A stretch of DNA of 32,499 nt from an uncultured Clostridia bacterium. GTDB lineage: Bacteria; Bacillota; Clostridia; Christensenellales; CAG-314. Positions 24,284 through 31,153 of this stretch are shown here, piece after piece. The DNA lies in contig CANPXV010000015.1 in assembly GCA_947586855.1 (NCBI GenBank), forward strand, positions 1 through 32,499, read 5' to 3'. The notes under the pieces are model-generated. The model was not told the DNA's origin. It saw only the letters and a list, made by a program, of their open reading frames with translations, and made no database searches. How positions within the stretch are numbered: the first letter of the stretch is position 1; the number at the start of each line of letters is the position of its first letter. The position numbers were made by a program, and so were the translations under genes.

Positions 24284-25033
24284 ATGATAGCAATTTTACA
24301 AGAATACATAGTGGACATATTGATAGGCGTAGGCTACACCATGCTGGTGGCGGTCATCGGCACGGTGGTGGGTCTGGCGATAGGCGTGCTTATCGGGGTG
24401 TATCGCACCCTGCCCTGCCCCCGCAACAAGGCGGCAAAGTTTTTCAAGCGGGCGGGCGATTGGGTGCTGGGCGCCTATGTGGAGATATTCAGGGGCACGC
24501 CCATGATGGTGCAAGCCATGGTGATATATTGGGGCTTTGCGCTGCTCAACAACGGCCAAACCCTCAACGTCACCTTCAGCGGTCTGTTTATCGTCTCCAT
24601 CAACACGGGCGCCTACATGGCCGAGATTGTCAGGGGCGGCATCATCTCCGTGGATAGGGGACAAACAGAGGGTGCCCACGCATTGGGTCTTTCGCACACG
24701 CAAACCATGTTCAATGTGGTGTTGCCACAGGCGTTGCGCAACATTTTGCCCAGCGTCAGCAACGAGTTTGTCATCAACATCAAGGATACGTCCGTGCTCA
24801 ACGTCATCGGCTTTACCGAGCTGTTTTTTGTGGCCAAGGACATCGTAACGCAAACCTACCAAACCTTCCGGACCTATCTGCTTGTGGCGATAGTGTATTT
24901 TATCCTGACTTTCGGCATCAGCATGTTGCTGCGTCTGTGCGAGCGCAAAATGGACGGCAAGCAGAACTTCAAGCTGCTCGGCTCGCAAAATCTCGACGCA
25001 CAGTCCTACGCATTGGAGGCGCAAAATGACTGA
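24284..25033 (+). CDS. Amino-acid ABC transporter permease (HisM/GlnP type)
   Basis: The membrane subunit of a polar amino-acid importer, 249 residues with about five hydrophobic helices. The EAA loop that contacts the ATPase is clear: [34 protein letters not shown] (about 130-165). [16 protein letters not shown] near residue 66 is the family signature following the second helix. It starts 6 bases after the binding-protein gene and overlaps the ATPase gene by 8 bases. Confidence 0.95.
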   Translation: MIAILQEYIVDILIGVGYTMLVAVIGTVVGLAIGVLIGVYRTLPCPRNKAAKFFKRAGDWVLGAYVEIFRGTPMMVQAMVIYWGFALLNNGQTLNVTFSGLFIVSINTGAYMAEIVRGGIISVDRGQTEGAHALGLSHTQTMFNVVLPQALRNILPSVSNEFVINIKDTSVLNVIGFTELFFVAKDIVTQTYQTFRTYLLVAIVYFILTFGISMLLRLCERKMDGKQNFKLLGSQNLDAQSYALEAQND

Positions 25034-25778
25034 CATCACCGCCCCCGCCACCGCTTCGCAGCCCGTGCTCTGCGTGCAGCACCTCGGCAAAACTTTTGGC
25101 GAGCACACCGTGCTCAAAGATATCGATTTCACCGTCAACAAGGGCGACGTCATCTGTATCATAGGCCCGTCGGGCAGCGGCAAATCCACATTGCTCAGGT
25201 GCGTCAACCTGTTTGAGCGCCCCACAAGCGGCAAAATCGTGTTTTGCGGCGACGACAACGCCTGCCAAAACCCCCGATTGCTGCGTCAACGGGTGGGCAT
25301 GGTGTTTCAGAACTTCAATCTGTTCAACAATCTCAACGTGCTGCACAATTGCACGCTTGGCCCCCGCAAGGTGCTCAAAATGGGCAAAACCGAGGCCGAA
25401 ACGCTTGCCAAAAAGTATCTTGCCGCCGTGGGCATGGATAGCTACCTCAACGCCAAGCCCAAACAGCTAAGCGGCGGACAAAAACAGCGAGTGGCCATCG
25501 CCCGTGCGCTGTGCATGGGCCCCCAAGTGTTGCTTTTTGACGAGCCTACCAGCGCCCTCGACCCCGAAATGGTGGGAGAGGTACTCTCCGTCATGAGCGA
25601 TCTGGCGCAGCAGGGCCTCACCATGCTGGTGGTCACGCACGAAATGAACTTTGCCCGCAACGTCGCCAATCGAGTGATTTTTATGGACGACGGCGTGATA
25701 GTGGAGCAGGGCACTCCGCAGCAAATTTTCGACGCCCCGCAGCAGCAGCGCACCAAAGATTTTTTGTCCCGCAGCTGA
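25026..25778 (+). CDS. Amino-acid ABC transporter ATP-binding protein (GlnQ/HisP type)
   Basis: The ATPase of the importer, 250 residues. All motifs are intact: Walker [10 protein letters not shown] near residue 48, Q-loop VFQNFNLF, signature [15 protein letters not shown], Walker [21 protein letters not shown]-loop SALD, and H-loop VTHEM. The N-terminal ~12 residues (Thr/Ala-rich) are longer than usual, but the 8-base overlap with the permease supports this start. An intrinsic terminator lies ~200 bases further on. Confidence 0.96.
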   Translation: MTDITAPATASQPVLCVQHLGKTFGEHTVLKDIDFTVNKGDVICIIGPSGSGKSTLLRCVNLFERPTSGKIVFCGDDNACQNPRLLRQRVGMVFQNFNLFNNLNVLHNCTLGPRKVLKMGKTEAETLAKKYLAAVGMDSYLNAKPKQLSGGQKQRVAIARALCMGPQVLLFDEPTSALDPEMVGEVLSVMSDLAQQGLTMLVVTHEMNFARNVANRVIFMDDGVIVEQGTPQQIFDAPQQQRTKDFLSRS

Positions 25779-25904
25779 CCTTTGCGCCCAAAACCGTGCT
25801 TGCGGCCGATATGTCAAGCGGCAGTCCTGTTGCACATCACTGTATCGGGATTATCCAACACCCCTTCGCCCAAGACACTCCCGTCAACGGCCTCATATGC
25901 AGAT

Positions 25905-25967
25905 GTAAAAATTGCAAGATTTTGTCTTACCTCCTTATAATTTTTTTCTTCGCTTGCAATTTTTTAC
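25905..25967. other. Long inverted repeat with a promoter-like element in it
   Basis: GTAAAAATTGCAAG (25905-25918) is complementary to CTTGCAATTTTTTAC (25953-25967) apart from one extra base. Within it the plus strand shows TTGCAA (25912-25917), 18 bases, then TATAAT (25936-25941), a promoter-like pair with no gene downstream before the terminator at 25974. The rest of 25779-25904 shows nothing recognisable. Confidence 0.45.
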
Positions 25968-25973
25968 ATAACC

Positions 25974-26003
25974 AAGGAAGCGACCTACCTCGCTTCCTTT
26001 TTT
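25974..26003 (+). terminator. Intrinsic terminator after the amino-acid ABC operon
   Basis: AAGGAAGCGA (25974-25983) pairs with TCGCTTCCTT (25990-25999), a 6-base loop, then a run of T. Confidence 0.93.
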
Positions 26004-26087
26004 GCGCAAAAAACACCTGCCGCACGCTTTGTCTCTGTTATTGCCCCGACTTTTTTCAAGGTGCGTAATCATCAGGTCGGGTATAAG

Positions 26088-26113
26088 AAAAACGCCCGTT
26101 TTCACGAGCGTTT
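26088..26113 (-). terminator. Terminator hairpin in repeat copy 1
   Basis: On the minus strand AAACGCTCGT and ACGGGCGTTT pair around a GAAA tetraloop, continuing to five T residues. Confidence 0.85.
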
Positions 26114-26239
26114 GGTGATTGGTACATTTGACGTTAAGCCAATCTCCGCAGTGCGGAGTTGGTAGTCAAATGTGCAAGGACACATTCCGCTTGCGCAATG
26201 AATGTGTCCGCAGCATATACTGTCAAAAGTTTTTTAACC

Positions 26240-26334
26240 GTCACACACTGAGCTCTACCGACTGAGCCGCACCCTTTGGCACAAATTTAAGTTGCGCCGC
26301 TTTGGTGGAGGGAATACTCCGTTCGCTTTGCTCA
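26240..26334 (-). pseudogene. tRNA-like remnants in repeat copy 1
   Basis: The minus strand reads GGGTGCGGCTCAGTCGGTAG and then AGC, a plausible tRNA 5' part with D-arm (about 26250-26275), but no anticodon stem can be formed after it. Upstream of it on the same strand lies ATTCCCTCCACCA, the 3' half of a tRNA-Thr-like T-arm. These pieces cannot fold together into a tRNA. The same block recurs in copy 2 at about 26575-26669. Confidence 0.6.
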
Positions 26335-26386
26335 CTCCGTGGCGTTCACTCACTACGTTCGTTCGGCTGAGCGGACCCCCGACCCC

Positions 26387-26721
26387 TTTTTTCAAGGTGC
26401 GTAATCATCAGGTCGGGCAAAAGAAAAACGCCCGTTTTCACGAGCGTTTGGTGCTGGTACATTTGACGTTAAGCCAATCTCCGCAGTGCGGAGTTGGTAG
26501 TCAAATGTGCAAGGACACATTCCGCTTGCGCAATGAATGTGTCCGCAGCATATACTGTCAAAAGTTTTTTAACCGTCACACACTGAGCTCTACCGACTGA
26601 GCCGCACCCTTTGGCACAAATTTAAGTTGCGCCGCTTTGGTGGAGGGAATACTCCGTTCGCTTTGCTCACTCCGTGGCGTTCACTCACTACGTTCGTTCG
26701 GCTGAGCGGACCCCCGACCCC
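26387..26721 (-). repeat. 335-bp tandem repeat, copy 2
   Basis: Almost identical to copy 1. The visible differences are GGGCAAAAG for GGGTATAAG near 26417 and one base fewer after the terminator (GTGCTGG for GTGATTGG). High identity over non-coding DNA indicates a recent duplication, strong constraint or gene conversion. Confidence 0.9.
26424..26449 (-). terminator. Terminator hairpin in repeat copy 2
   Basis: Identical GAAA-loop hairpin and T-run to that of copy 1. Confidence 0.85.
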
Positions 26722-26794
26722 TTTTTTCAAGGTGCGTAATCATTAGGTCGGGTATAAGAAAAACGCCCGTTTTCACGAGCGTTTGGTGATTGGT
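26722..26794 (-). repeat. Partial third copy of the repeat, joined to tRNA-Thr
   Basis: The first ~73 bases of the unit (T-run, reversed tRNA piece, terminator) are repeated again. They run directly into the 3' CCA end of the tRNA-Thr gene. Here the reversed piece reads CATTAGG like the tRNA itself, whereas copies 1 and 2 read CATCAGG. Confidence 0.88.
26759..26784 (-). terminator. Terminator of the tRNA-Thr transcript
   Basis: Same GAAA-loop hairpin, lying 6 bases downstream of the tRNA CCA end on the minus strand. This copy has the clear function from which the others probably derive. Confidence 0.92.
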
Positions 26795-26866
26795 GCTGGT
26801 GGAGGGAATCGGACCCCCGACCTAATGATTACGAATCATTCGCTCTACCGACTGAGCCACACCAGC
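26791..26866 (-). tRNA. tRNA-Thr (anticodon CGT)
   Basis: The minus strand folds as a full cloverleaf of 76 bases. The acceptor is GCTGGTG/CACCAGC, the D-arm is GCTC/GAGC with AGTCGGTA, and the anticodon stem AATGA/TCATT encloses TTCGTAA (anticodon CGT, reading ACG). The T-arm is GGGGG-TCCGATT-CCCTC, then discriminator A and an encoded CCA. The T-loop reads TCCGATT, not the usual TTCGAAT or TTCGATT. It lies 50 bases downstream of rpsT on the same strand with no separate promoter seen, and is followed by a terminator. Confidence 0.95.
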
Positions 26867-26916
26867 AATTCAGCCGCAATTTGGGGCAAAACCGCTCCAA
26901 TCTGCGGCAAAAGCAA

Positions 26917-27480
26917 CTACTTTATTTCGTCCTCTACCTCGGTGGGCTCTTCCGTAACTACGGGCGCCGGCGTTTTCTTGGCGGTGGTGCGCTTTTTGGG
27001 CGTTTCTTCGCTCTTGGTCTCCTTGGGAGCTTTGGGTGCGGCAGCCTTCTTGGCGGGGGCCTTCTTGCTCACGGGAGCTTTGGCGGCTTCTTTGGCCTTT
27101 TTGGCCTCGTTGCGTTGCGCCTTGATAGCTTCGGCTTCTTCGGCCTTGCGCTGAGCGGCAGCCTTTTGCTCGGCCTGTTTCAATGTCTTGGCGTCCACCT
27201 TCACCACGACAATACCTCTTTCCAGCTGGCTAAGCGCCTTGGCGATCTGCGCCTTTTTGCGGTTGGCGGCGTTTTTGTGGATAACGTTTTTGGTGGCGGC
27301 GTTATCGATCTTGGACGAAGCAACAGGCAGCAATTTTTTAGCCGTTTCCACATCGCCCTCTGCGATAGCTGCGTTAAACTTTCTCACAGCTGTCTGCATC
27401 TGGGAGCGGATCATTTGGTTTTGAAGTTTTTTGGTTGCGGATACAGAAACTCTTTTTTCTGCGGATTTGATGTTAGGCAT
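26917..27480 (-). CDS. rpsT: Ribosomal protein S20 with long basic C-terminal extension
   Basis: S20 binds 16S rRNA early in 30S assembly. The N-terminal ~88 residues are a standard bacterial S20 (PNIKSAEKRVSVSATKKLQNQ...AAIAEGDVETAKKLLPVASSKIDNAATKNVIHKNAANRKKAQIAKAL). The whole protein has 187 residues, so about 100 are extra. After a short hydrophobic bridge (GIVVVKVDAK), the tail is a Lys/Ala/Glu-rich helix (~100-135), then Ala/Pro/Lys-rich (KKAPAKKAAAPKAPK), ending in an acidic stretch. AAGGAG precedes the ATG on the minus strand. The tail is histone H1-like in composition. Confidence 0.95.
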   Translation of the reverse strand: MPNIKSAEKRVSVSATKKLQNQMIRSQMQTAVRKFNAAIAEGDVETAKKLLPVASSKIDNAATKNVIHKNAANRKKAQIAKALSQLERGIVVVKVDAKTLKQAEQKAAAQRKAEEAEAIKAQRNEAKKAKEAAKAPVSKKAPAKKAAAPKAPKETKSEETPKKRTTAKKTPAPVVTEEPTEVEDEIK

Positions 27481-27526
27481 TAGTATCTCCTTAAATTCAT
27501 AGTACCACTACTAATTTTGCCTATAT

Positions 27527-27555
27527 ATCTTAGCATACTTCCGTCTTTTTCGCAA
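27527..27555 (-). promoter_or_regulatory. Promoter of rpsT (and probably tRNA-Thr)
   Basis: On the minus strand TTGCGA (27550-27555), 17 bases, then TAAGAT (27527-27532). The start is expected near 27520, about 40 bases upstream of the rpsT ATG. Confidence 0.65.
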
Positions 27556-27628
27556 CAATTTTTAGGCAGATTGTGCAAAGTTTTTGCGCAAAAGGCCTTG
27601 TGTCCTCATTTTTGAGGGGCGCAGCTCG

Positions 27629-27634
27629 TACAAT
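27629..27634 (+). promoter_or_regulatory. Possible -10 element for the MurI-like gene
   Basis: TACAAT lies 32 bases before the ATG at 27667. No good -35 is seen; a small CCTCA/TGAGG hairpin (27604-27617) occupies that place. Confidence 0.4.
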
Positions 27635-27666
27635 AAGTAAGACAAATGCTTTGCGGAGGGATTTTT

Positions 27667-28344
27667 ATGCTTATCGGGATAGTAGACGACGGCATTGGGC
27701 TGTATCCTACGTTGTGCAAATTGCGGCAGGCGGTCTCGGCGGAGTTTGTGTGCGTGGTGTGCGACAAGGAGCTGCCTCTTGGCGACAAATCCGCCGCCCG
27801 ATTGCGCTATATTGGTGGCCAAGCGCTTGCTTTGCTTGCCGATTTGCATTGCGACGCAGCCGTGTTCAGTTCCGTCTCGCTGTCCACTGCCCGCAGCTCA
27901 AAAACGCCCGCCCCGATGCCCCTTTTCGGTTGTGACGCACCCCTGTTGCACGCCTCTGCCTACACGGCGTCGCAGGTGTTGGCGGTGGGGGACGCTTTTG
28001 CTTTGCGCAGCCGCAACTTCGACGGCCTTGCCGTGTGCATGCCCCGTTTTCCGCTGCTGGCCGAGACGGGCAACGAGCGCCAGATTGTGCAGTACATATC
28101 CGATTGCTGCGACGCATACAGCGGTCAGTTCGATTGCATCGCCCTTGCCAACAGCAGCATGAACCTCTACAAGCACTGCTTCAAGAGGGTTTTTCCCAAT
28201 GTCAAAATTTTCGACAGCTTAGAGGGCGTTGCCCGCCGCCTGCGCAAACAGTACAAAAAACAGCCCAAGGAGGACGCCGTTTGTCGTCTTGTGGATCTGG
28301 ACGGGCGCCCCCTGCAAGAAAAATACACATTTTTTACGGAATAA
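27667..28344 (+). CDS. Glutamate racemase-like protein lacking both catalytic cysteines
   Basis: The 225-residue product follows MurI (glutamate racemase) from end to end. IGIVDDGIGLYPTLCKL matches the IGVFDSGIGG start. CDKELPLGDKS matches the GDxxxxPYGxKS loop. MPLFGCDAPLL matches the PVIGVIEPG strand. VKIFDSLEGVARRL matches the LIDSGxxxA end. The two cysteines that do the racemisation are absent: the ACNT site reads SSVS (Ser69), and the GCTHYP site reads ANSSMN (Asn162). The Asp-Ser pair is Asp7-Asp8. Racemase activity is therefore unlikely. GCGGAGGG precedes the chosen start. It could bind a ligand or partner (some MurI proteins inhibit gyrase), but this is speculation. Confidence 0.75.
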   Translation: MLIGIVDDGIGLYPTLCKLRQAVSAEFVCVVCDKELPLGDKSAARLRYIGGQALALLADLHCDAAVFSSVSLSTARSSKTPAPMPLFGCDAPLLHASAYTASQVLAVGDAFALRSRNFDGLAVCMPRFPLLAETGNERQIVQYISDCCDAYSGQFDCIALANSSMNLYKHCFKRVFPNVKIFDSLEGVARRLRKQYKKQPKEDAVCRLVDLDGRPLQEKYTFFTE

Positions 28345-28358
28345 AATATCATAACCTC

Positions 28359-28387
28359 TTGAAAAAAACCGCCGTTTAGTGTATAAT
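28359..28387 (+). promoter_or_regulatory. Promoter of the EF-G-like gene
   Basis: TTGAAA (28359-28364), 17 bases, then TATAAT (28382-28387), leaving a leader of about 70 bases. Confidence 0.88.
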
Positions 28388-28465
28388 TACAAATAGTTGT
28401 TTGTTTAGAATGGAAAATATGGGCAAACGCACAAAAACGAAATTTTTATAGGAGTACTAACTAAC

Positions 28466-30511
28466 ATGGCAGTTTATGCGAAAGACATACGCAACATTGC
28501 ACTGATCGGCCACAGCGGCGAGGGCAAAACGACGCTGGCCGAGGCGCTTCTGTACAATGCCGGAGCGCTGGATAGGTTCGGCAAGGTGGATGACGGCAAC
28601 TCCACAATGGACTTCGATCCGGAAGAAATTTCCCGTCACATATCCATATCCTTGTCGGTAGCCAATTGCACCTACAAGGGCACCAAGCTCAACATCATCG
28701 ACGTCCCCGGCTATTTCGATTTCGAGTGCGAGATGTTAGAGGCGCTTACTGTTGCGGACAGTGCAATCATCGTCACCAGCGCAACAGGCTCTATGAGCGT
28801 CGGCACGGAAAAGGCTTTGGAGTACTGCTTGGAGAAAAAGATCCCCGCCGTGTTGTTTGTAAACGGTATCGACAAGGAAAACAGCAATTTCCAAGCCACC
28901 GTAGACGCCATCAAGGCCCGTTTCGCCAAGGTATCCTCCATTGTGGTGCCCCAGCTGGAAGGCCACAAGTTGGTGGGATATGTCAATGCCGTCAGCGGCG
29001 AGTACGTCAACTTTGCAGGTAACGGCGGTGCAATGCCCGCTTCTCTCAACGGAGAGTACCAAAACGCCCGTTCTGCCGTCATCGAGATTGCAGCCGAGGG
29101 CGATGACGAGCTGATGATGAAGTTCTTCGACGGCGAAGAGCTTTCCGCCGAGGAGATCACCCGCGGCTTTGCCGCCTGCTTGCTCAACGGCGCCACTGTG
29201 CCCGTGCTGGTAGGCTCTGCATTGCAGCGTCAGGGCATCGATCAACTGTTGGATTTCATCGTGGGCACCCTTCCCAGCCCCGCCGATTGCCCCACAAAGC
29301 TTGCGGACGGCAGCACCCTTGCCGCCAATGCCGACGGTCCCATCGTGCTGAGAGTTTTCAAAACTATCACCGACCAATTTTCCGGCAAGTTGTCCATCTT
29401 CAAGGTGGTCAGCGGCACCGTCAAGGGCGGTATCTCCCTCAAAAACGGTCGCACGGGCGCCACAGAAAAGATTGGCGGCGTGTCCTTTATGAAGGGCAAA
29501 AAGCAAGAAACCGTCGACGCAGCCTATGCGGGCGACATCGCAACGGTGGCACGCCTATCCGAGACGGCCACAGGCGACGTGCTGTCGGAGAGCGGCGAAG
29601 TGGAGCTGGTCAAGGTAGATCTGCCCCGTCCCGTCTATTCGCGCGCTGTCTATGCTGCCAAAAAAGGCGATGAGGACAAGGTGTTTGGCGGCCTTTCCCG
29701 CTTGAAGGACGAGGATATCGCCTTCACCGTCACCAAGGACCCCGAAACGGGCGAAATGTTACTTTCCGGTCTGGGCGACACCCAGCTGGATGTCATCTGC
29801 AAAAAGCTCAAATCCAAGTTTAACTGCGAGGCCGTGTTGCAGGATCCCCGTATCCCCTATCACGAGACCATCCGCAAGTGCGTCGAGGCCGAAGGCAAGC
29901 ACAAAAAGCAATCGGGCGGCGCCGGACAGTACGGCCACTGCAAAGTTCGTTTTGAGCCGGGAGCACAGGACGGCGTGTTCGAGTTTGTGGACGCCGTTGT
30001 GGGCGGCACAGTGCCCCGTCAGTTCATTCCCTCTGTGGAAAAGGGCCTTCGTCAGGCCATTCAGAAGGGCGTTCTCACCCAGCTGTACCCCATGGTAAAC
30101 CTCAAAGCCACGCTGTTTGACGGTTCCTCTCACCCGGTCGACTCCAAGGATATCGCCTTCCAGATGGCGGCCATACTTGCCTACAAGGCCGGCTGCGAAA
30201 AGGCCAGCCCCGTGCTGTTAGAGCCCATCTACGAGCTCAAAATCACCGTCCCTGCCGATTATCTCGGCGACGTCATGGGCGATATGAACAAGCGTCGCGG
30301 CCGCATCATGGGCACCGAGATGGTCAACGGCAAGCAGGTTGTCACCGCCGAGGTTCCCCTGTCGGAAATTCAAAAGTACGCCACCGATCTCCGTTCGATG
30401 ACGCAGGGCCGCGGCAGATACGAAATGAAGTACGTCCGCTATGAGGAGGTCCCCGCCCCCAGCGTGCCCAAGATCATCGAGGACGCCAAGAAACTTTTGG
30501 ACGAGGAGTAA
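28466..30511 (+). CDS. Elongation factor G-like GTPase (EF-G2/FusA2 type)
   Basis: A translational GTPase of the EF-G family (681 residues, five-domain layout). It belongs to the EF-G-like paralogue group, not the main FusA, judging by the N-terminus: NIALIGHSGEGKTT (P-loop residues 15-22), lacking the AHIDAGKTT form. Switch II is DVPGYFD. The guanine-specificity motif reads NGID (133-136), where most have NKxD. Domain IV has QSGGAGQYGHCKVRFEP, and domain V has ADYLGDVMGDMNKRRGRIMGTE. The true fusA is expected elsewhere, in the str operon. Paralogues of this type show weak or altered translocation activity in other bacteria. The gene is monocistronic with its own promoter. Confidence 0.9.
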   Translation: MAVYAKDIRNIALIGHSGEGKTTLAEALLYNAGALDRFGKVDDGNSTMDFDPEEISRHISISLSVANCTYKGTKLNIIDVPGYFDFECEMLEALTVADSAIIVTSATGSMSVGTEKALEYCLEKKIPAVLFVNGIDKENSNFQATVDAIKARFAKVSSIVVPQLEGHKLVGYVNAVSGEYVNFAGNGGAMPASLNGEYQNARSAVIEIAAEGDDELMMKFFDGEELSAEEITRGFAACLLNGATVPVLVGSALQRQGIDQLLDFIVGTLPSPADCPTKLADGSTLAANADGPIVLRVFKTITDQFSGKLSIFKVVSGTVKGGISLKNGRTGATEKIGGVSFMKGKKQETVDAAYAGDIATVARLSETATGDVLSESGEVELVKVDLPRPVYSRAVYAAKKGDEDKVFGGLSRLKDEDIAFTVTKDPETGEMLLSGLGDTQLDVICKKLKSKFNCEAVLQDPRIPYHETIRKCVEAEGKHKKQSGGAGQYGHCKVRFEPGAQDGVFEFVDAVVGGTVPRQFIPSVEKGLRQAIQKGVLTQLYPMVNLKATLFDGSSHPVDSKDIAFQMAAILAYKAGCEKASPVLLEPIYELKITVPADYLGDVMGDMNKRRGRIMGTEMVNGKQVVTAEVPLSEIQKYATDLRSMTQGRGRYEMKYVRYEEVPAPSVPKIIEDAKKLLDEE

Positions 30512-30540
30512 TCCCTCACCACCCTTTGCCATATTGGACA

Positions 30541-30609
30541 TCGCATTTGCGCACGTCGTGTATCGTATTTGCGCACGAAATCGTTCTTTAACGGGCAGCT
30601 TTTGCGCAC
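30541..30609 (+). repeat. Short direct repeats downstream of the EF-G-like gene
   Basis: TCGCATTTGCGCACG (30541-30555) and TCGTATTTGCGCACG (30563-30577) repeat at 22 bases, and TTTTGCGCAC recurs at 30600. A C9 run follows at 30629-30637. Function unknown; no gene in 30512-30737. Confidence 0.6.
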
Positions 30610-30665
30610 ACAAGGTGCCGAGCCGTTTCCCCCCCCCGCACACAACTTTATATTTGCAAATATCC

Positions 30666-30689
30666 AACGCCGCACCCATGCGGCGTTTT
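30666..30689 (+). terminator. Probable terminator of the EF-G-like gene
   Basis: AACGCCGCA (30666-30674) pairs with TGCGGCGTT (30679-30687) around CCCA. The T-run is short (four T), with a second T-run a few bases later. Confidence 0.7.
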
Positions 30690-30737
30690 GCATACCCCTT
30701 TTTTGCACGGTTGTTTTGGTGCAGGCACGTTGTGCTC

Positions 30738-30766
30738 TTGACAAGTCGGCCGCAGGCGGTTAAAAT
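30738..30766 (+). promoter_or_regulatory. Promoter immediately before the ASCH gene
   Basis: TTGACA (30738-30743), 17 bases, then TAAAAT (30761-30766). Only six bases separate the -10 from the ATG at 30773, so transcription should begin at or next to that codon. Confidence 0.85.
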
Positions 30767-30772
30767 GTTGGT

Positions 30773-31135
30773 ATGTGCACAAACGCAACACACACAATGC
30801 ACCTGGACGATGTGCCCTTTTGCAAAATCGCCGACGGTGCCAAAACCATCGAGTTGCGCCTTTACGATGAGCGTCGCCGTGCCATCAAGGTGGGCGACAA
30901 TCTGCTTTTTGTGGGCAAGCGGGGCACCCTCTCCGCAAGAGTGACGGCGCTGCACGTTTTCGACAGCTTTCAGACGCTGTACCGCACGTTGGATCTGCTC
31001 AAATGCGGCTATTCGCCCGGCGAGCTTTCTTCCGCCCACCCCGACGACATGTTGCAGTACTACTCGGCCGAGCAGCAGCGCAAGTGGGGCGTTGTGGGCG
31101 TCCAATTTGAGCTTTTGCCCGTCAGCGGCAAGTAA
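30773..31135 (+). CDS. ASCH domain protein
   Basis: A 120-residue ASCH-domain protein. ASCH is a PUA-like beta-barrel fold thought to bind RNA or modified nucleotides. The family pattern is LDDVPFCKIADGAKTIELRLYDERRRAIKVGDNLLFVG (residues 10-47), with the conserved G-x-K-T-x-E-x-R segment. A beta strand with VTALHVFDSFQTLYRTL follows, and the C-terminus is YYSAEQQRKWGVVGVQFELL. Two starts are possible, 30773 and 30797 (Met9); neither has a Shine-Dalgarno sequence. With the promoter so close, the message from 30773 would be leaderless. It precedes an aldo/keto reductase by 18 bases. Confidence 0.85.
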   Translation: MCTNATHTMHLDDVPFCKIADGAKTIELRLYDERRRAIKVGDNLLFVGKRGTLSARVTALHVFDSFQTLYRTLDLLKCGYSPGELSSAHPDDMLQYYSAEQQRKWGVVGVQFELLPVSGK

Positions 31136-31153
31136 ACACCAAAGGAGGCTACT

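Larger units (their letters stand above)
26051..26386 (-). repeat. 336-bp tandem repeat, copy 1, built from tRNA-like fragments
   Basis: First of two nearly identical direct copies (offset 336, then 335 bases to the partial third). Read on the minus strand, the unit contains part of a tRNA T-arm split by a 56-base insertion; a tRNA D-arm-like stretch GGCTCAGTCGGTAGAGC that is also in the tRNA-Thr; two perfect hairpins (GGACACATTC/GAATGTGTCC, and ACATTTGAC/GTCAAATGT ending in ACCA); a terminator; and a reversed piece of the tRNA-Thr anticodon side. It has no credible protein-coding frame. Orientation is given relative to the tRNA. Confidence 0.9.

Noticed and set aside
26292-26600. Reading frame of 102 codons inside the tandem repeats
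   Set aside because: It crosses the junction of two repeat units of structured non-coding sequence and lacks a ribosome binding site.
26051-26794. CRISPR-like array
   Set aside because: Repeats are ~335 bases with no short repeat-spacer structure, and no cas genes are nearby.
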